Below, in pieces: positions 1 through 8,559 of a stretch of DNA of 15,642 nt. The stretch spans positions 1-15,642 of the forward strand of contig JAUWXV010000063.1 of the NCBI GenBank assembly GCA_030616165.1, given 5' to 3'. Origin of the DNA: a bacterium. GTDB lineage: Bacteria; SM23-31; JAUVVT01. The notes under the pieces are model-generated. The model worked only from the letters and a program-made list of their open reading frames with translations. It ran no database searches and was not told the origin of the DNA. The position numbers were made by a program, and so were the translations under genes. The stretch's first letter is position 1, and the number at the start of each line of letters is the position of its first letter.

Positions 1-839
1 CCCAAAATTGCCGCGCTCTGTAAACCTATTATCATATATCCCTTTCCTACCTCATTCTGCTTTAATTGGGCATAACCTGGAATGAGTAATCTTCCGATAC
101 TACTCCTTTTCTTATCAGATTTTTCTTTTAAAAAATCTTTACTGACTTCCTGATATAGACTACTTACTATATTAATTTTTATTGGGTTAGTTTCATTGCC
201 TAAACTGGCACTTCGATCATTTATGTCTTCTGCTTTTATAAAATATTTGAGCGTGTCACCAATAACACCTTCAGACGGTATTCTACAAAAATAGATGTCG
301 CCTCTATATGAAATCAGGTCTATCCTCTCCCATTCATTAAAATCTTCCGAAATATACTTAACATAAAGGTCTTTCAAGCCTTCAAAAGCATCTGCTCTCA
401 CTACTATATCAATATCCTTTCCCTTTTCTACAGAAGTTATTTTATTATGATATATAATCGGAATTAAAAAATCATCCACCTCATCCAGATTTTTCAATTT
501 CTCGGGAATTTCAATAATAGGTGCAATTTCAATCTTATCAAGTACACTCGGATTCTCCACAGCCGTGATTTCAGTAAGTTTCCCCACAGAAATCTCTGGA
601 AAAATCTGGGTAATCTGAACAATTCCAATGTTTTTATCCTTTCTACCCTCTGGCATATCTCGAAGTAGTTTAAACTCATCTCCTATTCTAACATTATCAT
701 CTGACCCTCTGTCAAAGTAGAGCAAATTTTCGTCAATCTTTATAACATATCCAGTGACAATCTCCTGAGAATAGGCACTTACGAAGATTAATGAAACAAA
801 AATTATTTCAATTAAAAATATGAAAATAAATTTTTTCAC
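1..839 (-). CDS. Exported protein with FlgT/CsgG-like beta domain, Ig-like domain and DUF5683-like end (partial)
   Basis: The frame is open from a GTG at 839 to the left edge, so the 3' end is missing; 279 codons are visible. GTG is chosen because a stop codon lies two codons upstream in frame; there is no Shine-Dalgarno site. Residues 1-24 form a signal peptide (KK followed by a hydrophobic stretch, probable cleavage near AYS/Q). Residues 28-60 resemble the small beta domain found in FlgT C-termini (GYVIKIDENLLYFDRGSDDN, then RIGDEFKLLR). Residues 125-225 look like an Ig/fibronectin-like domain of surface proteins, with a YFIKAED strand near 199-205. From about 247 the sequence GRLLIPGYAQLKQNEVGKGY resembles DUF5683-type membrane ends (IPG-Y-Q followed by a hydrophobic helix). 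It is probably anchored in or spans the envelope. Function is unknown; the domain matches are by eye. Confidence 0.75.
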   Translation of the reverse strand, partial: MKKFIFIFLIEIIFVSLIFVSAYSQEIVTGYVIKIDENLLYFDRGSDDNVRIGDEFKLLRDMPEGRKDKNIGIVQITQIFPEISVGKLTEITAVENPSVLDKIEIAPIIEIPEKLKNLDEVDDFLIPIIYHNKITSVEKGKDIDIVVRADAFEGLKDLYVKYISEDFNEWERIDLISYRGDIYFCRIPSEGVIGDTLKYFIKAEDINDRSASLGNETNPIKINIVSSLYQEVSKDFLKEKSDKKRSSIGRLLIPGYAQLKQNEVGKGYMIIGLQSAAIL

Positions 840-882
840 AAATTAATTTTTTTTGTAATTTTTTTAACATAAACAAAGATAA

Positions 883-911
883 AATATACAATTAAATTTT
901 AATAAAGTCAA
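883..911 (-). promoter_or_regulatory. Sigma70-like promoter for the exported-protein gene
   Basis: On the minus strand the -35 box TTGACT (906-911) and -10 box TATATT (883-888) are separated by exactly 17 bases. The predicted transcript starts near 876, about 37 bases before the GTG start. The spacer is nearly pure A+T, like the ligA promoter. This suggests the gene can be transcribed independently of ligA. Confidence 0.65.
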
Positions 912-936
912 ATAAAATTTTAAATAATTTTTTTTC

Positions 937-968
937 AAAAACTTATAATATTCTGTCCAATATATTAA
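937..968 (-). terminator. Weak possible terminator after ligA
   Basis: On the minus strand, arms 959-968 and 943-952 can pair around a six-base loop with two central mismatches, followed by five T residues (941-937). All pairs are A-T, so the stem would be weak. It is the only hairpin-like structure seen between the ligA stop and the next promoter. Confidence 0.2.
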
Positions 969-975
969 TATTTAA

Positions 976-3012
<2,037 letters not shown>

Positions 3013-3030
3013 TCATATAAACTTAATGTA

Positions 3031-3059
3031 AATCTAATATTTTAAATTTAATAAGTCAA
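3031..3059 (-). promoter_or_regulatory. Sigma70-like promoter for ligA
   Basis: On the minus strand TTGACT (3054-3059) and TAGATT (3031-3036) are 17 bases apart. Transcription would start near 3024, about 30 bases before the ligA ATG. The -35 box and the following TATTAAA-rich spacer closely resemble the promoter at 883-911. Confidence 0.55.
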
Positions 3060-3112
3060 GTGATTTTAAATTTAAATGATAAAAATATTTAATTAACTTT
3101 ATATAAAATATC

Positions 3113-3141
3113 TTGACATAATAGCTTCTTTTTTTTAATTT
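3113..3141 (+). promoter_or_regulatory. Possible promoter for the FliG-like gene
   Basis: A perfect -35 box TTGACA lies at 3113-3118. Seventeen bases later TAATTT (3136-3141) is a poor -10 match (3 of 6). The position, about 70 bases before the proposed start, fits. The AT-rich stretch 2995-3213 contains no other gene-like feature on either strand. Confidence 0.35.
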
Positions 3142-3213
3142 TAATAAACAATAAAGTTCTATAATTTTACATTCTAAAAATTAAAATATCTAATAAAGAT
3201 AAGGAGACCCCAA

Positions 3214-3933
3214 ATTAATCCTTTACTTCAAAATATTTTAATATTTCAGAAACTTAATAATTATAAAGAAGATGATATTTTTCAGGTATTACAGGGTGAA
3301 TCCAATCAGACAATAGCAATAATTTTAGTTCGACTTAATGCCTTAAAAGCAAAAAATGTTCTTAGAAATTTCTCACCTGACCAGCAAAAAGATATAGCAT
3401 ACCGAATGGCTACCGGAAGCAGTATTCATGGTGATGTTCTAAATCAAGTTGCAAAAGGGATTCAAGAAAAACTCAGGGCTTTTGATTCTCATCGAGGGTC
3501 AGAGGTGGGAGGTTCCGAAAAAGTGGCTAAAATACTTAATCTTCTACAATCAAAAACAGGTAGGAATATACTTTCAGAACTCGAAAAAAGGGATATAAAT
3601 CTGGCATCCAGAATAAGAGACAAGATGTTCACATTTGCAGATATACATAATATTGAAGACAGTTCACTAAGAAGAGCCCTTACAAAAATCCCCAATGATT
3701 TACTTGCGCTTGCCCTTAAAGATGAATCATATGAAATGAAACAAAAATTCTTTACCAACATTTCTGATAATAGAAAAAAAATATTACTTTCTGAACTGAG
3801 AACCCTTGGTCCCCAAAGGCGTTCAGATATACAAGCCGCCAAAAATAAAATAATTACAATCTTAAAAAATTTGCAGGAAAAAGGAGAACTGTTCTTCAAG
3901 GGCAAAGATAAAGGAGATGAATGGATTTATTAA
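3214..3933 (+). CDS. FliG-like protein lacking the N-terminal domain; probable ATT start
   Basis: The frame is open from 3178 to the stop at 3931-3933 and encodes FliG middle and C-terminal domains. In flagellated bacteria FliG is the rotor protein contacting FliF, FliM and the stator. Counting from 3214 (239 residues): FliG_M at about 19-85 contains QGESNQTIAIIL, where the usual EHPQ motif reads ESNQ. FliG_C follows from GGSEKVAKILNLL (about 99), with MFTF at 138-141, ALALKD (165-170) and LGPQRRSDIQ (198-207). The FliF-binding FliG_N domain, about 100 residues, is absent, and the DNA before 3178 looks non-coding. No ATG, GTG or TTG occurs in frame before ATG 3406, which would cut FliG_M in half. 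However AAGGAG (3201-3206) lies 7 bases before ATT 3214, so ATT initiation is the best start. It stands alone, with no other flagellar gene nearby. It could be a divergent paralogue or a degenerating copy. Confidence 0.75.
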   Translation: MNPLLQNILIFQKLNNYKEDDIFQVLQGESNQTIAIILVRLNALKAKNVLRNFSPDQQKDIAYRMATGSSIHGDVLNQVAKGIQEKLRAFDSHRGSEVGGSEKVAKILNLLQSKTGRNILSELEKRDINLASRIRDKMFTFADIHNIEDSSLRRALTKIPNDLLALALKDESYEMKQKFFTNISDNRKKILLSELRTLGPQRRSDIQAAKNKIITILKNLQEKGELFFKGKDKGDEWIY

Positions 3934-3968
3934 TAATTGATTATGCTCAAAAATAGGACTACTTTTTT

Positions 3969-5381
3969 CTAAATTCTATGTAATTTCAAAAGGTTTGTTG
4001 TCCCCTTTTCATATATTGGCGCACCGAGAATTATTACTATTGCATCCCCCCTTTTAACAAATCTTTCTTTTAAAAGGAGTTTATCAACCTTTTCAATCAA
4101 ATCATCAGTATTTTCGATGAGTGGCATAATTTTCGGGCTAATACCCCAGTAAAGAGACATTTTTCTTTTAATCTTTTCATAAGGAGTGAATGCAATAATT
4201 GGGATATATGGCTTCGATTTTGAAATCAAAAGTGCGGTAAAACCAGATTGAGTAAAAGTTACAATAGCTTTTGCACGGATAGCTTCGGCTGAGTATGCGG
4301 CAGCATCGGTTATTGTATCCGAAAATGACAAAACTTTTTCGGGACATACTTTTCTTTTCACGATTTGCATCGAGAATTCCTTTTCAGTAGTTTCAATTAT
4401 CCTTGACATAACCTTTACAGATTCCACAGGATATTTTCCCGAAGCAGTCTCTTCAGAAAGCATTACTGCATCTGTTCCGTCCAGAATAGCATTTGCCACA
4501 TCCGATGCCTCTGCTCTTGTTGGGCGTGGATGTTCGGTCATAGATTCAAGCATCTGAGTAGCAGTAATTACGGGCATCATACACTCATTAGCCCTTTCGA
4601 TTATTTTTTTTTGTATAATCGGGACTTTCTCGAGTTCCATTTCAACACCCAAATCCCCTCTTGCTATCATAACACCATCAGAAACATCAAGAATCTCCTC
4701 AAGATTTTCAACTGATTCCGGTTTTTCAAGTTTTGCAATAACGGGTGTATCCTTTTTAAACTTTGAAATAGTTTTTTTAATTTTTTTAACATCTTCTACT
4801 TTTCTAACAAAGGAAAGAGCAATATATTCTAAATCGTTTTCGAGGCAGAATTTCAGGTCTTCAACATCCTTCTTAGTCAATGATGATACACTCAAATCAA
4901 CACCGGGTAAATTAATTCCTTTATGCTCTTTTAAAAGTCCGCCATCGATTACTTTGCATAAAACATTGTTACCTCTAATATTCTTAACCTTCAGTTGAAT
5001 CATCCCATCATCTAATAGAATCGAGTCCCCTATTTTTAAATCTTTCGTAATATTTTTGTAATTAGTTGAGATAATATTTTCGGTTCCAAGGATATTTTTT
5101 GTAGTCAAAGTGATTTCTGAATTTTCTTTTAAAAGACATTCTTTATTTTTTAGCAAACCAGTTCTGATTTTGGGTCCCTGCAAATCACCAAGTATCGCCA
5201 CAGTTTTTCCCGTTCTTTTTGAGGCTTTTCTTACATTGTTTATTATTTTTAGATGACTATTATGAGAACCATGAGAAAAATTCAAACGGGCAACATCCAT
5301 TCCTGAAGATATCATCTCTTTAAGAACCTCCACAGATTCTGATGAAGGACCTATTGTGCATACTATCTTGGTTCTTTTCAT
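3969..5381 (-). CDS. pyk: Pyruvate kinase
   Basis: This enzyme transfers phosphate from phosphoenolpyruvate to ADP at the end of glycolysis. From the chosen ATG at 5381 it has 470 residues, a typical length, and begins MKRTKIVCTIGPSS like most family members. Substrate and potassium-site residues Arg32, Asn34 and Ser36 are in ARLNFSHG. DLQGPKIRTG (66-75) is conserved. The catalytic Lys217 and metal ligand Glu219 are in AKLEKPE, and metal ligand Asp243 is in MIARGDLGVE. TATQMLESM (273-281) and HPRPTRAEASDVANA (284-298) are intact. The B domain spans about 70-168 and the allosteric C domain about 350-470. GGGAG at 5390-5394 is 8 bases from ATG 5381; an adjacent ATG at 5384 is equally possible, whereas the upstream TTG at 5396 overlaps this site and is unlikely. 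It converges on the FliG-like gene. Confidence 0.97.
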   Translation of the reverse strand: MKRTKIVCTIGPSSESVEVLKEMISSGMDVARLNFSHGSHNSHLKIINNVRKASKRTGKTVAILGDLQGPKIRTGLLKNKECLLKENSEITLTTKNILGTENIISTNYKNITKDLKIGDSILLDDGMIQLKVKNIRGNNVLCKVIDGGLLKEHKGINLPGVDLSVSSLTKKDVEDLKFCLENDLEYIALSFVRKVEDVKKIKKTISKFKKDTPVIAKLEKPESVENLEEILDVSDGVMIARGDLGVEMELEKVPIIQKKIIERANECMMPVITATQMLESMTEHPRPTRAEASDVANAILDGTDAVMLSEETASGKYPVESVKVMSRIIETTEKEFSMQIVKRKVCPEKVLSFSDTITDAAAYSAEAIRAKAIVTFTQSGFTALLISKSKPYIPIIAFTPYEKIKRKMSLYWGISPKIMPLIENTDDLIEKVDKLLLKERFVKRGDAIVIILGAPIYEKGTTNLLKLHRI

Positions 5382-5416
5382 CATATAATCTCCCAATAAC
5401 TTGATTACTTAATTTT

Positions 5417-5445
5417 AATTTAATCCAATATTTAAAATTTATCAA
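5417..5445 (-). promoter_or_regulatory. Sigma70-like promoter for pyk
   Basis: On the minus strand TTGATA (5440-5445) and TAAATT (5417-5422) are 17 bases apart. The start point would be near 5410, about 30 bases before the pyk ATG. It lies back to back with the lptF promoter in the shared intergenic region. Confidence 0.5.
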
Positions 5446-5480
5446 GTTATTTATTTTTATATATAAATAAAGATATAATC

Positions 5481-5509
5481 TTGATTTAATTTCTTTTTTT
5501 ACATATATT
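5481..5509 (+). promoter_or_regulatory. Sigma70-like promoter for lptF-lptG
   Basis: TTGATT (5481-5486) and TATATT (5504-5509) are separated by 17 bases. Transcription would begin near 5516, leaving a leader of about 50 bases before the lptF ATG. No Shine-Dalgarno site is visible in that leader. Confidence 0.55.
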
Positions 5510-5566
5510 TTAAATAATTTTACAGGATTTCACGAAAATACTTTTTTAATAATATATCAATAAATT

Positions 5567-6961
5567 ATGTTTATCATCTCCAGGTATATATTATCAAGGC
5601 ACATATATCCATTTTTCTTTGGATTTTTTGTGTTAGTATTCATATTTCTATCAAATTATCTAATGAGGGACATTTACAAATTCATCGGGAAAGGTCTGCC
5701 CTTTATGATAATAATCGAGGCTATATTATTGAATCTCGCCTGGATAGTAACACTTGCAGTTCCTATGTCAGTTCTTGTATCGTGTATTATGGCTTTCGGC
5801 AGTCTATCACAGAATAACGAAATTACAGCACTAAAAGCAAGCGGCATCAGCACCTTTAGGATGACCTTTTCTGTTATTATTGTTTCGATAATTATCGGAT
5901 TTTTTACATACGAATTTTATGATAAAATTCTTCCAGAGTTCAATTACCGGGCAAGAATCCTGATATCGGATATTCAGAGAAAAAGACCCACTATCACGCT
6001 CGAAGAAAATGTCTTTTTTGATATCATTCCGAATTACAGATTTTTAATAAAAAAGATAGAAAAGAATTCTCCATGGATTTATGATATATTAATATTTGAC
6101 CAAACAGATCCAAGCACACAAAAAAGCATTATTGCCGAAAAAGGAACTCTTATACCTTCAAAAGAGGGAAATAAACTCAGCATTACACTTTATAATGGAG
6201 AGATACACAATCTCCAGTTGCAAAATCTGGAGAATTATCAAAGACTCAAATTCGAAAAGTACGTAATATCCATAGATGTTCCCGGTAACGAACTGGAAAG
6301 GTCTTCCAGTCAATACAGAGGCGTTCGGGAAAAAAGCATCAAGGTTATGAATGAAGATATTAAAAATCTTGAAAATGATATAAATCAACAAAAAGTTAAA
6401 ATCAATAAACTTTTGGGAATACCTGAAAAAATAAAATTAAAAAGTATCCCCGCAATTATTGATTCTATTCAGAATGAATTAAGCCTGAATACCAAATTAC
6501 TCAAGGAATCGCAGTTCAAAGATAATAATCTCCAAACAAATGTTAATAGATTGTCGATATTGATAAGCCGTTTAAAAATGGAAGAAGCGGTTTTAGAAAG
6601 CAAGTTTACATATAAGAGTAGTCTCAAAATTGAAATACACAAAAAATATTCCATACCAGCAGCATGTATAGTTTTTGTTCTGATTGGTGTCCCACTCGGT
6701 GTTATGACGCGAAAAGGTGGATTTGCTGCCGGTGGCGGCTTGAGTTTTTTATTGTTCACAATTTACTGGGCATTTTTGATAGGAGGAGAATCATTAGGTG
6801 ACAGGGGTATAATTTCACCATTCTGGTCTATGTGGACTCCCAATATCCTTATCGGGTGCACAGGAATTTATCTACTAATCAAAATTTCAAAAGAAACACC
6901 TGTATTGTCTTTTGCATTTTTGAAAAAATTAGTCCCATTTAAAAAATTCTTCTTGAAATAA
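5567..6961 (+). CDS. lptF: LPS export ABC transporter permease LptF
   Basis: This is one of the two inner-membrane permease subunits of LptB2FG, which extracts LPS from the inner membrane and passes it to the periplasmic bridge. The protein has 464 residues. Transmembrane segments are visible at about 13-32, 46-75, 99-116, 362-380, 392-407 and 424-439. The coupling-helix region SQNNEITALKASGIS (81-95) is typical of YjgP/YjgQ permeases, and KYSIPAACIVFVLIGVPLG (360-378) is the conserved start of the fourth transmembrane segment. The periplasmic jellyroll occupies about 120-245. About 100 residues (255-355) rich in Lys, Glu, Asn and Leu, probably coiled coil, lie between it and TM4 and account for the extra length. 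It starts at ATG without a clear SD site. lptG follows after 4 bases. The LptF/LptG assignment rests on gene order and length. Confidence 0.9.
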   Translation: MFIISRYILSRHIYPFFFGFFVLVFIFLSNYLMRDIYKFIGKGLPFMIIIEAILLNLAWIVTLAVPMSVLVSCIMAFGSLSQNNEITALKASGISTFRMTFSVIIVSIIIGFFTYEFYDKILPEFNYRARILISDIQRKRPTITLEENVFFDIIPNYRFLIKKIEKNSPWIYDILIFDQTDPSTQKSIIAEKGTLIPSKEGNKLSITLYNGEIHNLQLQNLENYQRLKFEKYVISIDVPGNELERSSSQYRGVREKSIKVMNEDIKNLENDINQQKVKINKLLGIPEKIKLKSIPAIIDSIQNELSLNTKLLKESQFKDNNLQTNVNRLSILISRLKMEEAVLESKFTYKSSLKIEIHKKYSIPAACIVFVLIGVPLGVMTRKGGFAAGGGLSFLLFTIYWAFLIGGESLGDRGIISPFWSMWTPNILIGCTGIYLLIKISKETPVLSFAFLKKLVPFKKFFLK

Positions 6962-6965
6962 TATA

Positions 6966-8045
6966 ATGAAAATAATCGACAGATACATCCTGAAAAACTT
7001 TTTAAATATACTTCTCTTTTCTATTGCAGCTTTTACTCTCATATATATAATTACAAACCTTATAGAGAAATTAGACAGTTTTCTTGATAAAGAGGTTCCG
7101 TTAAAGATGATAATTCTTTACTATATATATTTCATACCCGACATAATAAAACAAATACTACCTATTTCTATGCTTATGGCGAGCCTTTTTTCTATAAGCC
7201 AGCTTGCACGACATCATGAATTGATAGCAATGAAATCTTCAGGAGTCAGTTTATTCAGAATTCTTTCATCGATTATAATTTTATCATTTTTTATCAGCGT
7301 CTTCTCATTTTTTTTTAATGAACTTTTTGTTCCATATACTAACCGCTTAAAATTTGACATTGACCGCGTGCATCTTCTTAAGCTTCCCCCAGCAGGACTT
7401 ACAGAACAAAGCAACATATCAATACAGGATTCTGAGGAGCGAATTGTTAATGTCGGATACTTCGACGGTGAAAGATTGATTGCTTATAATATTAATATTC
7501 AGATAAAAAAAGGGAATACTATTACCCGGAGGATTGATGCAAAAGAGATGAGATGGATAAAAAACAAATGGATTTTAAATAACGGAGCGATAAGAAATTT
7601 TAAAGACGAACAGGAGGAATTAGAACTCTTCACTCAATTAACTGATTATACTTTAAATGTAAAACCTGAGGATTTAAGTGTTATCCAAATCAAGCCCGGA
7701 GAGATGAATTACGCTGAACTGAAGCAATTTATTAAAAAATTAAAAAGTCTTGGGAGTGATACTATAAAATGGAGTGTTAATCTGAATCAGAAATTCTCTT
7801 TTCCGTTTTCGAGTTTTATAATTGTAATGTTTGGGATATCTCTTGCTTCTGCAGGATGGAGGGGAGGAACTGCAAAAGGTTTCGGAATATCTCTTCTTAT
7901 CTGTTTTTTATATTACGGCATAAATATAAGTGTGGGACCAATTCTTGGTCAAAAAAATATTCTTCAGCCAGCACTTGCAGCCTGGCTGGGTAATATAATA
8001 TTTGGCATTCTTGGAATAATATCACTCCTTAACGCTCCCAGATAA
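6966..8045 (+). CDS. lptG: LPS export ABC transporter permease LptG
   Basis: The second permease subunit of LptB2FG, 359 residues, close to the usual family length. Transmembrane segments lie at about 11-31, 46-80, 99-118, 278-297, 304-322 and 338-355. The signature SQLARHHELIAMKSSGVSLF (78-97) is the coupling-helix motif that contacts the LptB ATPase. SFPFSSFIIVMFGISLA (278-294) starts the C-terminal membrane bundle, and the periplasmic beta domain spans about 120-245. It lacks the extra helical region seen in the upstream lptF. Only 4 bases separate it from lptF and no SD site precedes it, so its translation is probably coupled. LptB, LptA and LptC are not encoded in this window. Downstream lies the inverted-repeat unit at 8100-8529. 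Confidence 0.92.
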   Translation: MKIIDRYILKNFLNILLFSIAAFTLIYIITNLIEKLDSFLDKEVPLKMIILYYIYFIPDIIKQILPISMLMASLFSISQLARHHELIAMKSSGVSLFRILSSIIILSFFISVFSFFFNELFVPYTNRLKFDIDRVHLLKLPPAGLTEQSNISIQDSEERIVNVGYFDGERLIAYNINIQIKKGNTITRRIDAKEMRWIKNKWILNNGAIRNFKDEQEELELFTQLTDYTLNVKPEDLSVIQIKPGEMNYAELKQFIKKLKSLGSDTIKWSVNLNQKFSFPFSSFIIVMFGISLASAGWRGGTAKGFGISLLICFLYYGINISVGPILGQKNILQPALAAWLGNIIFGILGIISLLNAPR

Positions 8046-8093
8046 ATCTAATCTGAATTATTCATAAATTGTAATTATCATCTGTCGGCAATA

Positions 8094-8126
8094 AGCTATT
8101 TGCTTTTAGCTATTAGCTTTTAGCTT
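8094..8126. repeat. 14-bp tandem repeat, about 2.4 copies
   Basis: AGCTATTTGCTTTT (8094-8107) is followed by AGCTATTAGCTTTT (8108-8121) and the partial unit AGCTT. The array overlaps the left inverted repeat. On the minus strand it supplies the final Lys-Ala-Asn-Ser codons and the stop of the read-through four-helix-bundle frame. Confidence 0.85.
8100..8125 (+). repeat. Left 26-bp terminal inverted repeat
   Basis: These 26 bases match the reverse complement of 8504-8529 at 24 positions. The first 18 bases, TTGCTTTTAGCTATTAGC, are identical; the two mismatches follow, then TTAGCT matches again. Confidence 0.95.
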
Positions 8127-8465
8127 GATAATTAATTTGTTAAGCATTCGTTTAATGTATAATAGCTAACCGATAATTTCATCATAAGTTTTTGAGTTTA
8201 TATACTTTAAATCGTAAACGAGTATCATTTGATATTCTAATTCGTTTGCAGAACTAAAAGCGATTTGCAAGAATCTAGCAAAATCAGGGTCACTATTTCT
8301 TCCACATCCTTCAGCAATATTTGAAGGAATAGATGAACAAGTGCGTCTAATTTGACTTGTTAAACCAAATAGTTCCGCGTTGGGGAATTGTTTGGATATT
8401 TTATAGATTTTGAGAGTCAATTCATGGCTTTTCTTCCAAACTTTTAAGTTTTTGAAATCTTGCAG
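8106..8465 (-). pseudogene. Four-helix-bundle (23S rRNA IVS / S23-type) protein with in-frame TAG and no ATG
   Basis: The reading frame from CTG 8465 begins LQDFKNLKVWKKSHELTLKI, the usual start of this family, and continues with the core signature FGLTSQIRRTCSSIPSNIAEG, followed by a GRNSDPDFARFL segment. A TAG at 8166-8168 ends it after 99 residues. Reading past it gives 19 further residues ending IKRMLNKLIIKLKANS and a TAA at 8106-8108, for 119 codons in total, which is the normal family length. No in-frame ATG exists: ATG 8472 is in another frame, and a stop precedes the CTG by one codon. GGAGG (8474-8478) is 8 bases before CTG, so CTG initiation is possible; a TTG at 8420 would remove helix 1. 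Either the gene is decaying, or it uses CTG and yields a shortened protein, or sequencing errors are present. The family's biochemical function is not established. Confidence 0.75.
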
Positions 8466-8473
8466 AGTTCATC

Positions 8474-8478
8474 CCTCC
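8474..8478 (-). promoter_or_regulatory. Strong Shine-Dalgarno site pointing to a CTG start
   Basis: GGAGG on the minus strand is 8 bases before CTG (8463-8465) but almost abuts the out-of-frame ATG (8470-8472). Its spacing supports CTG as the start of the four-helix-bundle gene if the sequence is correct. Confidence 0.5.
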
Positions 8479-8503
8479 AAATATTGAGTTTCATTTTTTT
8501 GAT

Positions 8504-8529
8504 AGCTAACGGCTAATAGCTAAAAGCAA
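8504..8529 (-). repeat. Right 26-bp terminal inverted repeat
   Basis: Inverted copy of 8100-8125 with two mismatches. It lies about 38 bases upstream of the proposed CTG start, so the two copies enclose the whole gene and its ribosome binding site. Confidence 0.95.
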
Positions 8530-8559
8530 TTATACTAAGTTTTTCATAAATTATTCAGA

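Larger units (their letters stand above)
8100..8529 (-). mobile_element. IVS-like unit: four-helix-bundle gene inside terminal inverted repeats
   Basis: A 430-bp block bounded by 26-bp inverted repeats contains one small gene and nothing else. The gene belongs to the family encoded in intervening sequences (IVSs) of some bacterial 23S rRNA genes, whose ends also pair into a stem. Here the block lies in the intergenic space between the convergent lptG and lamin-tail genes. The repeat sequence also forms the end of the gene's reading frame when the TAG at 8166-8168 is read through, so repeat and gene look like one unit. TTCATAAATT occurs as a direct repeat outside each end (8061-8070 and 8543-8552), though not immediately at the repeat borders. 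No transposase is encoded. Mobility is an inference from this architecture. Confidence 0.5.

Noticed and set aside
494-679. 61-codon frame on the minus strand
   Set aside because: It lies in another frame inside the exported-protein gene, whose own frame continues intact with recognisable domains.
3934-3968. Bidirectional terminator between the FliG-like gene and pyk
   Set aside because: The AAAAATAGGACTACTTTTTT sequence looks palindromic at first, but after the A-T ends the inner bases do not pair, so no stable hairpin forms.
5382-5396. TTG at 5396 as the pyk start
   Set aside because: It overlaps the GGGAG ribosome site and adds residues absent from the family; the ATG pair at 5381/5384 fits better.
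8106-8168. Genome-wide recoding of TAG as a sense codon
   Set aside because: All other genes read through without internal TAG, and TAG serves as the stop of pyk and of the lamin-tail gene; the single case is better explained by mutation or local effects.
8094-8529. CRISPR array or rRNA gene near the AGCTATTAGC repeats
   Set aside because: The 14-bp units are tandem without spacers, only about two copies are present, and no rRNA-like sequence flanks the block.
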